A stretch of DNA of 64,000 nt from Streptomyces zagrosensis (GCF_014203645.1 NZ_JACHJL010000025.1:1-64000), one strand, 5' to 3'. Positions 1 to 8,618 are shown, numbered from the stretch's first letter. Notes: generated from the letters alone by a model not told the origin. Program-made: numbers and translations.

Positions 1-371
1 GGCCCTGCTTTCATGCCCGGCTCACCAGAACATCACCCGACCGAGCCGCCACACCCGAACCGGCGTTCGTCATGATCGATAGAGCAACGGCTTCTGAGCC
101 TGCTTGAGCTGGCTTGAGCTGGCTTGGGTTAAGCGTCTGCGCGGGGTGGAGCGCCCGCGCGGGGGTGGGTGTCTGAGCCGGGGCTGTGGGCGGCGCGGCG
201 CTTAATGATCTTCTCGGACGGGCAGGAAGACCTGGATTCGTCTTTCGGGAAGCCCTGACGTAGACTGATGCGTCGGCTCTCGTGTATCTGCGTGCCCGTA
301 TGTTCCTCGGTTCATATGAGCGCGTAACGGTGCCGAGAGTTGATCAAGGTAGCCGATTCGAAGGGCGAAGT
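1..371. other. Non-coding leader upstream of infA
   Basis: No convincing gene is visible here. Positions about 100-130 hold an imperfect 10-base direct repeat (CTTGAGCTGG type). A possible housekeeping promoter for the infA operon has a TAGACT -10 at 261-266, with a poor -35 (TTCGTC, 237-242) 18 bases upstream. This would give a leader of roughly 100 nucleotides. The promoter call is weak. Confidence 0.4.
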
Positions 372-593
372 GTGGCCAAGAAGCAAGGTGCCATCGAAAT
401 CGAGGGCACCGTGATCGAGTCCCTGCCGAACGCCATGTTCAAGGTGGAGCTCCAGAACGGTCACCAGGTCCTCGCGCACATCAGTGGCAAGATGCGCATG
501 CACTACATCCGCATTCTCCCTGACGACCGGGTCGTGGTGGAGCTGTCTCCCTATGACCTGACGCGCGGACGCATCGTCTACCGCTACAAGTAG
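372..593 (+). CDS. infA: Translation initiation factor IF-1
   Basis: Small S1-like OB-fold protein that binds the ribosomal A site during initiation together with IF-2 and IF-3. The 73-residue product begins VAKKQGAIEIEG and ends GRIVYRYK, matching bacterial IF-1 over its full length. The start is the GTG at 372: an upstream in-frame ATG at 282 would add about 30 residues never present in IF-1. It is the first gene of the cluster infA-rpmJ-rpsM-rpsK-rpoA-rplQ, 57 bases ahead of rpmJ. Confidence 0.97.
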   Translation: MAKKQGAIEIEGTVIESLPNAMFKVELQNGHQVLAHISGKMRMHYIRILPDDRVVVELSPYDLTRGRIVYRYK

Positions 594-650
594 ATCTCGC
601 TGCCGTCCCGCTCCCGTGGGGCGATGGCACGACCCGGAGAACCTCACACC

Positions 651-764
651 ATGAAGGTCAAGCCGAGCGTCAAGAAGATCTGCGACAAGTGCAAGGTGAT
701 CCGCCGTCACGGCCGGGTCATGGTGATCTGCGACAACCTGCGCCACAAGCAGCGCCAGGGCTGA
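651..764 (+). CDS. rpmJ: 50S ribosomal protein L36 (zinc-binding form)
   Basis: A 37-residue basic protein, MKVKPSVKKICDKCKVIRRH onward, ending HKQRQG. Cys11, Cys14, Cys27 and His32 form the C-X2-C...C...H zinc ribbon of the zinc-dependent L36 type. Streptomyces also encode zinc-free paralogues elsewhere that replace such proteins under zinc starvation. It lies between infA and rpsM, the standard actinobacterial position. The 192-base gap to rpsM holds no gene. Confidence 0.97.
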   Translation: MKVKPSVKKICDKCKVIRRHGRVMVICDNLRHKQRQG

Positions 765-956
765 CGCACAACCCCGCACCTCGCAGTACCTTCGCGCGAC
801 GCGAGCAACCGTACATACGCAGTCATCCGTCCTCAACGCCCCAGGCGATGAGGACGACACCCCCGGCGGAGGCCGGGGACCCGGCGATTCCCTCCGCGGA
901 GGGCGGCCGGGGCAGATGCTGTGGAAGACCTCCGTATTTCAACTGGAGCCAGATTA

Positions 957-1337
957 ATGGCACGCCTCGCAGGCGTTGACCTCCCGCGTGAAAAGCGCGT
1001 TGAGGTTGCCCTCACCTACGTCTTTGGCATTGGTCGTACCCGTGCCCAGGAGACCCTGAAGAACACCGGCATCGACCCGGACACCCGTGTTCGCGACCTG
1101 GCCGAGGAAGACCTCGTCAAGATCCGCGAGTACGTGGACGGCAACCTCAAGACCGAGGGTGACCTCCGTCGCGAGATCCAGGCCGACATTCGCCGCAAGG
1201 TCGAGATCGGTTGCTACCAGGGTCTGCGTCACCGCCGTGGCCTGCCGGTTCACGGTCAGCGCACGAGCACCAACGCCCGCACCCGCAAGGGCCCGCGTCG
1301 CGCCATCGCCGGCAAGAAGAAGCCGGGCAAGAAGTAG
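957..1337 (+). CDS. rpsM: 30S ribosomal protein S13
   Basis: S13 sits in the head of the small subunit, where it contacts the P-site tRNA and forms the B1 bridge to the large subunit. The 126-residue product begins MARLAGVDLPREKR and has the conserved GLRHRRGLPVHGQRT segment and a Lys/Arg-rich tail ending KKPGKK. The ATG at 957 is chosen because an in-frame ATG 36 bases upstream adds a non-homologous leader. It is followed by rpsK. Confidence 0.97.
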   Translation: MARLAGVDLPREKRVEVALTYVFGIGRTRAQETLKNTGIDPDTRVRDLAEEDLVKIREYVDGNLKTEGDLRREIQADIRRKVEIGCYQGLRHRRGLPVHGQRTSTNARTRKGPRRAIAGKKKPGKK

Positions 1338-1439
1338 TCCGCACCGGACGCGCCGTGGCCCAGGAATTCGCTCCTGCGTCGCGCGAGCAGTTCGCGGTCC
1401 GAGCTGTAGGACCGATCACCTCCACGGGAGTTCATCAGA

Positions 1440-1844
1440 ATGCCTCCGAAGAGCCGTACGGCGGGCGCCAAGAAGGTGCGCCGCAAGGAGAAGAAGAACG
1501 TTGCCCACGGGCACGCTCACATCAAGAGCACGTTCAACAACACGATCGTTTCGATCACCGACCCCACGGGCAACGTGATTTCCTGGGCCTCTGCCGGCCA
1601 CGTCGGCTTCAAGGGCTCGCGTAAGTCCACTCCGTTCGCCGCGCAGATGGCTGCCGAGTCGGCCGCCCGCCGCGCGCAGGAGCACGGCATGCGCAAGGTC
1701 GATGTCTTCGTCAAGGGTCCCGGCTCCGGCCGTGAGACTGCGATCCGCTCGCTTCAGGCCACGGGCCTTGAGGTTGGCTCGATCCAGGACGTGACGCCGA
1801 CTCCGCACAACGGGTGCCGTCCCCCGAAGCGGCGCCGGGTCTGA
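1440..1844 (+). CDS. rpsK: 30S ribosomal protein S11
   Basis: S11 lies on the platform of the 30S subunit near the mRNA exit and the Shine-Dalgarno helix. The 134-residue product starts MPPKSRTAGAKKVRRKEKKN, contains the conserved TFNNTIVSITDPTGN and GSGRETAIRSLQ blocks, and ends CRPPKRRRV. In most actinobacteria rpsD follows directly; here only an rpsD remnant is found (next entry). Confidence 0.97.
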   Translation: MPPKSRTAGAKKVRRKEKKNVAHGHAHIKSTFNNTIVSITDPTGNVISWASAGHVGFKGSRKSTPFAAQMAAESAARRAQEHGMRKVDVFVKGPGSGRETAIRSLQATGLEVGSIQDVTPTPHNGCRPPKRRRV

Positions 1845-1849
1845 TTGAG

Positions 1850-2204
1850 CGGCTGAGCTGACTCGGCTCGACAATGTGGTGTACGGGGCGGGCTTTGCCA
1901 AGTCCCGTGACCATGCTCGTCAGCTCGTCAGCTCGTTCGTCACGGTCACATCACCGTAAACGGCCGGAAGACCGACCTTCCGTCCGCCCGGGTGATGCCG
2001 AACGACATTATTGAGGTGCGCGAGCCCTCGCGGGAGATGACTCTCTTTGTGGTCGCTCGCGCGGAGGCTGGCGAGCGCACCGTACCGGCGTGGCCTGAGG
2101 CCATTCCGTCGCGGATGCGCATCCTCGTGCACGTCCTGCCCGAGCGCCAGGTGATTGACACTTAGGTGCAGGAGCAGTTGATCGTCGAGCTGTATTCGAA
2201 GTAG
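1850..2204 (+). pseudogene. rpsD: Decayed rpsD (30S ribosomal protein S4) remnant
   Basis: The C-terminal half of S4 is still readable: RLDNVVYGAGFAKSRDHARQ, then HGHITVNGRKTDLPSARV, VVARAEAGERTVPAW, and QEQLIVELYSK before the stop. Three lesions are visible. The N-terminal half (about 95 codons) is missing after the rpsK stop. An 8-base tandem duplication of CAGCTCGT (1921-1928 and 1929-1936) shifts the frame inside the S4 RNA-binding domain. A TAG at 2163-2165 stands where family members have CAG (IDTQVQEQ). The position between rpsK and rpoA is the ancestral rpsD site. A working rpsD must lie elsewhere, as it does in S. coelicolor. Confidence 0.9.
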
Positions 2205-2336
2205 CGCCGGCCGCTACGGACAGTAGTCGCTTTGCGGTCGCGGGCGGTACGACTCTTTCGGGGGACGTGCCGCCCGTACCCTTGCAGTATCCGTCGGCAT
2301 CAAATAGTGGGTGCCGAAGACTGGAGGCAACACCTC

Positions 2337-3359
2337 ATGCTGATTGCTCAGCGCCCTTCGTTGACCGAAGAGGTCGTAGACGAGTACCGCTCCCGGTTCG
2401 TGATCGAGCCGCTGGAGCCTGGCTTCGGTTACACCCTTGGCAACTCCCTGCGCCGTACGCTCCTCTCCTCGATCCCCGGTGCGGCGGTCACGTCCATCCG
2501 TATCGATGGGGTCCTGCACGAGTTCACCACCGTGCCGGGCGTCAAAGAGGACGTCACCGACCAGATCCTCAACATCAAGCAGCTCGTCGTCTCCTCGGAG
2601 CACGATGAGCCGGTCGTGATGTACCTGCGCAAGCAGGGCCCCGGCGTGGTCACCGCCGCGGACATCGCGCCGCCGGCCGGTGTCGAGGTGCACAACCCGG
2701 ACCTGGTGCTCGCCACGCTGAACGGCAAGGGCAAGCTGGAGATGGAGTTGACCGTCGAGCGCGGTCGTGGCTACGTCTCCGCCGTGCAGAACAAGCAGGT
2801 CGGCCAGGAGATCGGCCGGATTCCGGTGGACTCGATCTACTCGCCGGTCCTCAAGGTCACCTACAAGGTCGAGGCGACCCGTGTTGAGCAGCGCACCGAC
2901 TTCGACAAGCTGATCGTCGATGTCGAGACCAAGCAGGCCATGCGTCCGCGGGACGCGATGGCGTCGGCCGGTAAGACCCTGGTCGAGCTGTTCGGTCTGG
3001 CCCGTGAGCTGAATGTTGACGCCGAGGGCATCGACATGGGTCCGTCCCCGACGGACGCTGCGCTCGCCGCCGATCTGGCGCTGCCGATCGAGGAGCTTGA
3101 GCTCACGGTCCGCTCGTACAACTGCCTCAAGCGCGAGGGCATCCACTCGGTGGGCGAGCTCGTGGCCCGCTCCGAGGCGGACCTGCTCGACATCCGCAAC
3201 TTCGGCGCCAAGTCCATCGACGAGGTCAAGGCGAAGCTGGCAGGCATGGGCCTGGCGCTCAAGGACAGCCCGCCCGGATTCGACCCGACCGCCGCCGCGG
3301 ACGCCTTTGGCGCCGACGACGACGCGGACGCCGGGTTCGTGGAGACCGAGCAGTACTGA
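2337..3359 (+). CDS. rpoA: DNA-directed RNA polymerase subunit alpha
   Basis: The alpha subunit dimerises to nucleate RNA polymerase assembly, and its C-terminal domain contacts UP elements and activators. The 340-residue product has the N-terminal assembly domain (FVIEPLEPGFGYTLGNSLRR near residue 20), a linker, and the alpha-CTD helix-hairpin-helix (about 250-310, VRSYNCLKREGIHSVGEL). It ends in an acidic tail. The ATG at 2337 follows a GGAGG about ten bases upstream. The gene now follows the rpsD remnant, so its upstream control region is partly built from decayed coding DNA. Confidence 0.97.
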   Translation: MLIAQRPSLTEEVVDEYRSRFVIEPLEPGFGYTLGNSLRRTLLSSIPGAAVTSIRIDGVLHEFTTVPGVKEDVTDQILNIKQLVVSSEHDEPVVMYLRKQGPGVVTAADIAPPAGVEVHNPDLVLATLNGKGKLEMELTVERGRGYVSAVQNKQVGQEIGRIPVDSIYSPVLKVTYKVEATRVEQRTDFDKLIVDVETKQAMRPRDAMASAGKTLVELFGLARELNVDAEGIDMGPSPTDAALAADLALPIEELELTVRSYNCLKREGIHSVGELVARSEADLLDIRNFGAKSIDEVKAKLAGMGLALKDSPPGFDPTAAADAFGADDDADAGFVETEQY

Positions 3360-3598
3360 TGCGCTCCCGGCTCGGGCGCTGGGGGCAATCTCCGGCGCCT
3401 GGGCCGTAGCCGCCGGGGCTATGGCTATGTCGATGCCGATGCCCTGGCACACCGAAGGAGCCTGGCCCGTTGCTGCGGGCCGGGCGCCTTGGTAGCAGAC
3501 TTCCGGGGCGCGAGCTCCGGGTTCCGGTGGGCGATCGCCTGCCCGGAAACTGACACCGGTACCTGATACGGCCGGTGCAGACACCGAGGAGAAACACC

Positions 3599-4108
3599 AT
3601 GCCGAAGCCTGCCAAGGGTGCACGTCTGGGCGGCAGCGCCGCGCACGAGCGCCTGCTGCTCGCGAACCTCGCCACGGCGCTGTTCGAGCACGGCCGCATC
3701 ACCACGACCGAGGCGAAGGCCCGTCGCCTGCGTCCGGTCGCGGAGCGCCTGGTCACCAAGGCGAAGAAGGGTGACCTTCACAACCGCCGTCTGGTGCTCC
3801 AGACCATCCGCAACAAGAGCGTTGTGCACTCCCTCTTCACGGAGCTCGCTCCGCGCTACGAGAACCGCCCGGGTGGCTACACCCGTATCACCAAGATCGG
3901 TAACCGCCGGGGCGACAACGCGCCCATGGCCGTCATCGAGCTGGTAGAGGCGCTGACCGTGCAGCAGACCGCCGTGAACGAGGCCGAGGCCGCCACCAAG
4001 CGGTCCGCCAAGGACGTCGCCGGCGACGAGGCCGTCGCGGACCTCAAGAAGGGCGAGGCCGAGCAGGCCCCGGCCGAGGCCGCGGAGACCGAGGCCAAGG
4101 ACGCCTGA
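3599..4108 (+). CDS. rplQ: 50S ribosomal protein L17
   Basis: L17 is a large-subunit protein near the exit tunnel. The first 120 residues (MPKPAKGARLGGSAAHERLL, then TRITKIGNRRGDNAPMAVIE) are the conserved domain. The last 45 or so residues are an Ala/Glu/Lys-rich extension (GEAEQAPAEAAETEAKDA), making it 169 residues, as is common in actinobacteria. The start at 3599 follows GAGGAGAAACACC. A strong hairpin follows the gene. Confidence 0.96.
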   Translation: MPKPAKGARLGGSAAHERLLLANLATALFEHGRITTTEAKARRLRPVAERLVTKAKKGDLHNRRLVLQTIRNKSVVHSLFTELAPRYENRPGGYTRITKIGNRRGDNAPMAVIELVEALTVQQTAVNEAEAATKRSAKDVAGDEAVADLKKGEAEQAPAEAAETEAKDA

Positions 4109-4152
4109 TCGCTCGTCCCGCCACTGGCGGGGTGAGAGGCGAAGGCTCATGG

Positions 4153-4187
4153 ACGGGCCCGTTCCAGAATTTCTGGGGCGGGCCCGT
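4153..4187 (+). terminator. Hairpin between rplQ and truA
   Basis: ACGGGCCCG (4153-4161) pairs with CGGGCCCGT (4179-4187), and CCAGAA/TTCTGG extends the stem inwards to a very small loop. No T-run follows, as is usual in Streptomyces. It ends only 5 bases before the annotated truA ATG, so it may act as an attenuator or processing site as well as a terminator for the ribosomal operon. Confidence 0.7.
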
Positions 4188-4192
4188 TCGGC

Positions 4193-5101
4193 ATGCGAAA
4201 GGATCTTTTGGTGAGCGACGAGGTGGCCCCCGGGCACGTGCGCGTACGGCTGGACCTGAGCTACGACGGCAAGGACTTCTCGGGCTGGGCGCGGCAGACG
4301 GTCGGGCGGCGAACTGTGCAGGGGGAGATCGAGGACGCGCTGCGTACGGTGACGCGCTCGGCGCGGACGTACGAGCTGACCGTGGCAGGGCGCACCGATG
4401 CCGGGGTGCATGCGCGGGGGCAGGTCGCACACGTGGACCTGCCGGCGGAGGTGTGGGACGAGCACCGCGACAAGCTGCTGCGGAGGCTTTCGGGGCGGCT
4501 GTCGCACGATGTGCGCATCTGGCGGGTGGAGCTTGCGCCGCAGGGGTTCAACGCGCGGTTCTCGGCGATCTGGCGGCGCTACGCGTACCGGGTGACCGAC
4601 CATCCGGGCGGCGCCGATCCGCTGCTGCGCGGGCATGTGCTGTGGCACGACTGGCCGTTGGATGTGGACGCCATGAACGAGGCGGCCGGGCGCCTGGTGG
4701 GCGAGCACGACTTCGCGGCGTACTGCAAGCGGCGTGAGGGCGCCACGACCATCCGTACGCTCCAGCGGTTTTCGTGGAGCCGGGGCGATGACGGTGTGAT
4801 CACCGCGACCGTGCGGGCCGACGCGTTCTGCCACAACATGGTCCGCTCGCTGGTGGGCGCGATGCTCTTCGTCGGCGACGGGCACCGGCCCGCGGACTGG
4901 CCGGGAAAGGTGCTGGCGGCGGGCGTGCGGGACTCGGCCGTGCATGTGGTGCGCCCGCACGGGCTGACCTTGGAGGAGGTCGGCTACCCGGCGGACGAAC
5001 TGCTCGCGGCCCGCAGCCGGGAGGCCCGCAACAGGCGGTCGCTGCCGGGGGCGGCGGGCTCGGGCCCGGCCTCGGCGGCGGGTGACGCGGGCTGCTGCTG
5101 A
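4193..5101 (+). CDS. truA: tRNA pseudouridine(38-40) synthase TruA
   Basis: Converts uridines 38-40 of the anticodon stem-loop to pseudouridine. The product contains LDLSYDGKDFSGWARQ, the catalytic-Asp motif VAGRTDAGVHARGQVAH, and CHNMVRSLVGAMLFVG, in TruA order. Length is 302 residues from the ATG at 4193. A GTG at 4211 (VSDEVAPGHVRVRLD) is an equally plausible start and would clear the preceding hairpin by more. The Ala/Gly-rich tail is unconserved. It is the last gene of the ribosomal block and faces a reverse-strand gene. Confidence 0.93.
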   Translation: MRKDLLVSDEVAPGHVRVRLDLSYDGKDFSGWARQTVGRRTVQGEIEDALRTVTRSARTYELTVAGRTDAGVHARGQVAHVDLPAEVWDEHRDKLLRRLSGRLSHDVRIWRVELAPQGFNARFSAIWRRYAYRVTDHPGGADPLLRGHVLWHDWPLDVDAMNEAAGRLVGEHDFAAYCKRREGATTIRTLQRFSWSRGDDGVITATVRADAFCHNMVRSLVGAMLFVGDGHRPADWPGKVLAAGVRDSAVHVVRPHGLTLEEVGYPADELLAARSREARNRRSLPGAAGSGPASAAGDAGCC

Positions 5102-5123
5102 AGCTGGGGCCCGGCGGTTGAGG

Positions 5124-5149
5124 AGCCCGGCGGTTGAGGCCGCCGGGCT
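5124..5149. terminator. Bidirectional terminator between convergent truA and glycosyltransferase
   Basis: AGCCCGGCGG (5124-5133), loop TTGAGG, CCGCCGGGCT (5140-5149): a perfect 10-bp stem placed between the ends of two convergent genes. Confidence 0.75.
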
Positions 5150-5176
5150 GCTGGGGCTGCCGGCCCGGCGGGGAGC

Positions 5177-7339
5177 CTACGACGCGGGGTGCGGGCGGGT
5201 CAGGGCGAGGTTGTTGGCCTTGGTGAAGTACGGGCGGACGCCCTCGATGGCCGGGTAAAGGTCGGTCTTGTTGCGGTCCAGGACATCGCCCAGGATGCGG
5301 CCGACGCGCAGTATCTTCGGGGCGCCCGAACCCGGGACCAGCGACACGTCCCAGACCGGCGCGGGGCCGGGCTCAGCGCCGGCGGCTGCGCCGGCGGTGG
5401 CGTACGCGGCGTGCACCTGCTCGTAGGAGATGACGAAGCGGAACTGGGTCGGGCTGAGGACGGTCACCGGGACGGTGAGCACCTCGCCGGTGGTGCGCGG
5501 CTTGGCGATGACCGTGGGGGCGGTCCCGGGCGCCGGGTACGTCTGTGCCGGGTCGGGCAGGGACGTGCCGTGGAGCGCGCAGGTGACGGTGATGCCTGTC
5601 CGGTCGGCGTGCAGGGTGTGGGCCTCGGCGTACGCGTCGCGGTACCAGGTCCGCACGGCGAGGAAGCCGTCCACGGTCGTGTACGGAACCCACCACGTGA
5701 ACGGCGTGCCGGCCGGCGGCTGCGCGGTCAGCAGGCCGCGGCCCTCGGCGTAGCGGCAGGCCAGGCGGCGGCGGGCGCCGTCAGCGGCGCGTACGACGTG
5801 CAGGTCCCAGCGGCTTTCGGCGAGCTTCAGCGTCTCGTGGGCCAAGGTCGCGGTCCAGGGGCCGCCGGACGTGGTGGGTGGCTGAAGGGCAATGCTGTGG
5901 TGGTCGCCCTTGGCGCGGTCGGTGAGGGTCAGGTCCAGCTTCGGGCCCTGGAGACCGGAGCCATCGACGGAAATGACGAGGCCGCCCTTGGCGTCGGCGC
6001 GGCAGGTGGCGACGGCCCGCAGCGGCGGCTTGCGCACGATGCTCTTGACGGTGTCCCTGAGCATCACGGCGAGCGGCCGGCGGGGCGCCTTGGGGGCGGA
6101 CTTCGCGCGGGACGGCAGGGCGGTGCCCTGGCCACGGGCCGCGTACAGCTCGCGGAACAGGTTCTCGTACGCGGCGGCCACGTGCTGCGGTGCATAGCGC
6201 TCGGCGTTGGTGCGGGCGGCCTGGCCCATCCGGCGGCGCAGGTCGTCGTTCTCGATGAGGGACAGCAGGCCCTTGGCGATGGCGTCCGCATCGCCGTTGG
6301 GGACCAAGATGCCGTCTTCGCCGTTCTTGATGATCTCACCGGGGCCGTGCGGGCAGTCGGTGGCGACGACGGGTACGCCGCAGTGCATGGCCTCGACGAT
6401 GGTCATGCCGAACGATTCCTCGCGAGAGGTGACGGCGGCGATCGAGCCCTTGGCCCATTCGGTCTCGATGGGGGAGTGGGCACCCATGAGAGTGATGTGG
6501 TCGGCGAGGCCGAGGGTGTCGATCTGCTCGCGCAGCGCGGCGTGCTGAGGGCCGCGCCCGTACAGCCGTAGCTTCCAGTCCGGGTGCTCGGCCGCGACCG
6601 TGGCCCAGGCGGTGACCAGCAGGTCGTAGCGCTTGACGGGGATCAGCCGGCCCGCGGCGACGACCAGCTTGGCCCGGCCGTCGGACGTCTCGACGCCGGT
6701 GGCGGGCACGCCGTTGGGCAGCCCGAGCAGGCGGGTGGAGATGCCCGGCAGACGGGAGCGGTGGGTGGCGGCATCGGCCTCGGAGACGGTGGTGTGCGCG
6801 TCGAGGCGGGCGATGGCCGCGTCGCAGGCTGCGCGCAGGGCGGGCTTGTGCGTCTCGTAGAGCCGGTGTTCTTGGCCGATGCGCAGATAGCCGCGCTGGC
6901 CGCGGCTGCGCCCGGTGGACCCGGGCTGCCTGGACTGGCTGTCGTCACCGCTCGCGCCGAACTCGGCCAGATAGATGAGCATGCCGGGCCGGGTCGCGAT
7001 GACGGCGTCGGCGTCGGTGTCCGCGAGATAGGCGGCCATGCGCTCGTCGGTGAGGGCGTTGAAGTTCACCGTGCCGTTCGCCTCGGCGGGCGGGATGCGC
7101 GGCGTGATCTGCTTGAGCAGCGGATTGCCCACGTCACTGGTCCGGCTGTTTGGGCGCAGGTCGATCAGCGGCACGATGCGCACCGCCTCGTGCAGGGCGA
7201 GGCTCGGTGCCTCGCTCGTCCGCATGAGAGAGACGATCTCCACCTCATGGTTCTCGGCGAGGGCGCCCGCCACATTGAACGTAGAACGGATCGTCCCACC
7301 GATGCCGTACACGTTGTGCAGCAGGAATGAGATCTTCAT
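5177..7339 (-). CDS. Large GT4-family glycosyltransferase with C-terminal accessory domain
   Basis: A retaining GT-B glycosyltransferase. Residues 1-200 form the acceptor-side domain (MKISFLLHNVYGIGGTIRST). Residues about 225-405 form the nucleotide-sugar domain, with AAGRLIPVKRYDLLV and the E-X7-E stretch EESFGMTIVE. The remaining 300 residues (about 430-715) are not GT4: they look beta-rich and could be a binding or polymer-recognition module, as seen in teichoic-acid-type enzymes. Donor, acceptor and polymer cannot be told from sequence. It is monocistronic, divergent from a lipoprotein gene. No signal peptide is seen, so it should act in the cytoplasm or at the inner membrane face. Confidence 0.85.
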   Translation of the reverse strand: MKISFLLHNVYGIGGTIRSTFNVAGALAENHEVEIVSLMRTSEAPSLALHEAVRIVPLIDLRPNSRTSDVGNPLLKQITPRIPPAEANGTVNFNALTDERMAAYLADTDADAVIATRPGMLIYLAEFGASGDDSQSRQPGSTGRSRGQRGYLRIGQEHRLYETHKPALRAACDAAIARLDAHTTVSEADAATHRSRLPGISTRLLGLPNGVPATGVETSDGRAKLVVAAGRLIPVKRYDLLVTAWATVAAEHPDWKLRLYGRGPQHAALREQIDTLGLADHITLMGAHSPIETEWAKGSIAAVTSREESFGMTIVEAMHCGVPVVATDCPHGPGEIIKNGEDGILVPNGDADAIAKGLLSLIENDDLRRRMGQAARTNAERYAPQHVAAAYENLFRELYAARGQGTALPSRAKSAPKAPRRPLAVMLRDTVKSIVRKPPLRAVATCRADAKGGLVISVDGSGLQGPKLDLTLTDRAKGDHHSIALQPPTTSGGPWTATLAHETLKLAESRWDLHVVRAADGARRRLACRYAEGRGLLTAQPPAGTPFTWWVPYTTVDGFLAVRTWYRDAYAEAHTLHADRTGITVTCALHGTSLPDPAQTYPAPGTAPTVIAKPRTTGEVLTVPVTVLSPTQFRFVISYEQVHAAYATAGAAAGAEPGPAPVWDVSLVPGSGAPKILRVGRILGDVLDRNKTDLYPAIEGVRPYFTKANNLALTRPHPAS

Positions 7340-7724
7340 GTTGTCTTCACGCGCGACAGGTTGTGCTTGTCGCGCGCTGCCTCCCCTCTGGCCTGGCCTG
7401 CCCCATTAGACGGTTCACGGCGGCGAAAGTTGCTTTTGCCTACCGTGTTATTAAATGAGCCACAACGGTGTCCTGTCATGCAACCTTCTGCCTTGGTTAT
7501 GCATCCGCGCGAGCGGGCGCGCGCGAAGACGCCTGCTTCGTTGCCGGGAAGAGATCTCGTCGGTGTATCCGCCTGGCGATACCGGATCGTCACGGAAAAC
7601 ACTGGTCACGGCGGCGGGCCGGCTGTTTGATGACTCGCACCATCGAGCTGCGACAGCAGACGTACGCAGATCATGCGTAGGTCAACACGCAGGTCATACG
7701 CAGGTCTAAGAGGGGCGAGCCCAT
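7340..7724. other. Divergent intergenic region, no gene seen
   Basis: Holds the promoters of the glycosyltransferase (reverse) and lipoprotein (forward) genes. Bases 7659-7707 contain repeated CGCAGATC/CGCAGGTC elements at roughly 10-20-base spacing, ending just before the lipoprotein start. These could be regulator sites, but no known box was recognised. Confidence 0.4.
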
Positions 7725-8513
7725 ATGAGGAATTCCGTGTCCAGGGCGCTGGTCGCCGTGTCCGTGGCGGGGGTGCTCGGCCTGACGGCGGCATGCAGCA
7801 GTGACTCCGGCTCTGACTCCGGAGGCGATGGTGACAAGAAGCCGTCGCAGGGCGGCAGCTCGGCGGGGGAGCGGCCAGGGGCCGGCGGTGAGCCGGGCGC
7901 CGATGGCGGCGCGTCGTTGAGCCAGCCCCAACTGAAGAAGGCTGCGCTGGTCAAGGGCGACGTCACGGGCTTTGAGTTTCAGCAGATGACGGACAAGGAG
8001 GCGGCGGAGGGCGGCGCGCCCAAGGCGGCGGACAAGGAGTGCCAGCCGCTGGCGGCGATGCTCGGCTCGTCGCCGGTGCCCAAGCCGTCCGCTGCGGTGT
8101 ACGGCACCTTCACCGAGGGCGGCGATGACCTGTCGCAGGTGGGCCTGATCGGCATGGTCCGGCTCTCCTCGTACAGCGGGGACGACGCGACGGCCTTCGT
8201 GGAGGAGCTGCGGGGCGCGGTCACCGCGTGCGCGAAGGGCTTCTCGATGACAACCGGGGATGGCAGCAAGCAGGTTTTCTCCGAGGTGAAGCCGGTGGAC
8301 GCGGCGAAGCTTGGCGATGAGGTGCTGGCCTACCGGGTGGTGGACGCGGAGGCGGGGGCGCCCAGCTTGTACACGGTCGTTCGGAGCGGGCCGAATGTGT
8401 CGGTCTTCTTCGCCGGCAACATGGTGGACCCGAAGAAGGTTGAGATGCCGGCTGCTGTGGTCAAGGCGCAGGTGGCGAAGATAGAGAACGCTGCGAAGGC
8501 TGCGAAAGGCTGA
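7725..8513 (+). CDS. Putative secreted lipoprotein
   Basis: 262 residues. The N-terminus has a basic start (MRNSVSRALV), a hydrophobic core and a lipobox LTAAC with the lipidated Cys at about residue 25, followed by a Ser/Gly/Asp-rich linker to about residue 65. The rest is a soluble domain with one Cys pair candidate (KECQPL and AVTACAKGF), probably a disulfide. It ends in an Ala/Lys-rich helix. No enzyme motif was recognised. It resembles the many streptomycete lipoproteins with a small sensor-like extracellular domain. Confidence 0.8.
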   Translation: MRNSVSRALVAVSVAGVLGLTAACSSDSGSDSGGDGDKKPSQGGSSAGERPGAGGEPGADGGASLSQPQLKKAALVKGDVTGFEFQQMTDKEAAEGGAPKAADKECQPLAAMLGSSPVPKPSAAVYGTFTEGGDDLSQVGLIGMVRLSSYSGDDATAFVEELRGAVTACAKGFSMTTGDGSKQVFSEVKPVDAAKLGDEVLAYRVVDAEAGAPSLYTVVRSGPNVSVFFAGNMVDPKKVEMPAAVVKAQVAKIENAAKAAKG

Positions 8514-8556
8514 GAAGAGGGCGAAGGCTGAGAAGGGGGCGGGCTGAGGTCTATCG

Positions 8557-8595
8557 GTGCGGGGGTGCGGGGGTGCGGGGGTGCGGGGTGCGGGG
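8557..8595. repeat. G-rich tandem repeat (GTGCGGGG)
   Basis: Four to five head-to-tail copies of GTGCGGGG at 8557, 8565, 8573, 8581 and 8588, lying between two convergent genes. One of several short-period G-rich arrays in this window. Confidence 0.85.
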
Positions 8596-8618
8596 CGCCG
8601 AGGGCGCGGGGCTCGGGG

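Noticed and set aside
2214..3623. Long reverse-strand open frame opposite rpoA
   Set aside because: Shadow of rpoA: high-GC coding bias keeps the antisense frame open. No ribosome binding site or family resemblance.
3425..4960. 511-codon reverse open frame opposite rplQ and truA
   Set aside because: Spans two well-supported forward genes plus their terminator; composition is Arg/Gly/His-rich noise.
5189..6571. 460-codon forward open frame opposite the glycosyltransferase
   Set aside because: The reverse frame carries clear GT4 motifs; the forward product is Gly/Ala/Arg/Val-rich low complexity.
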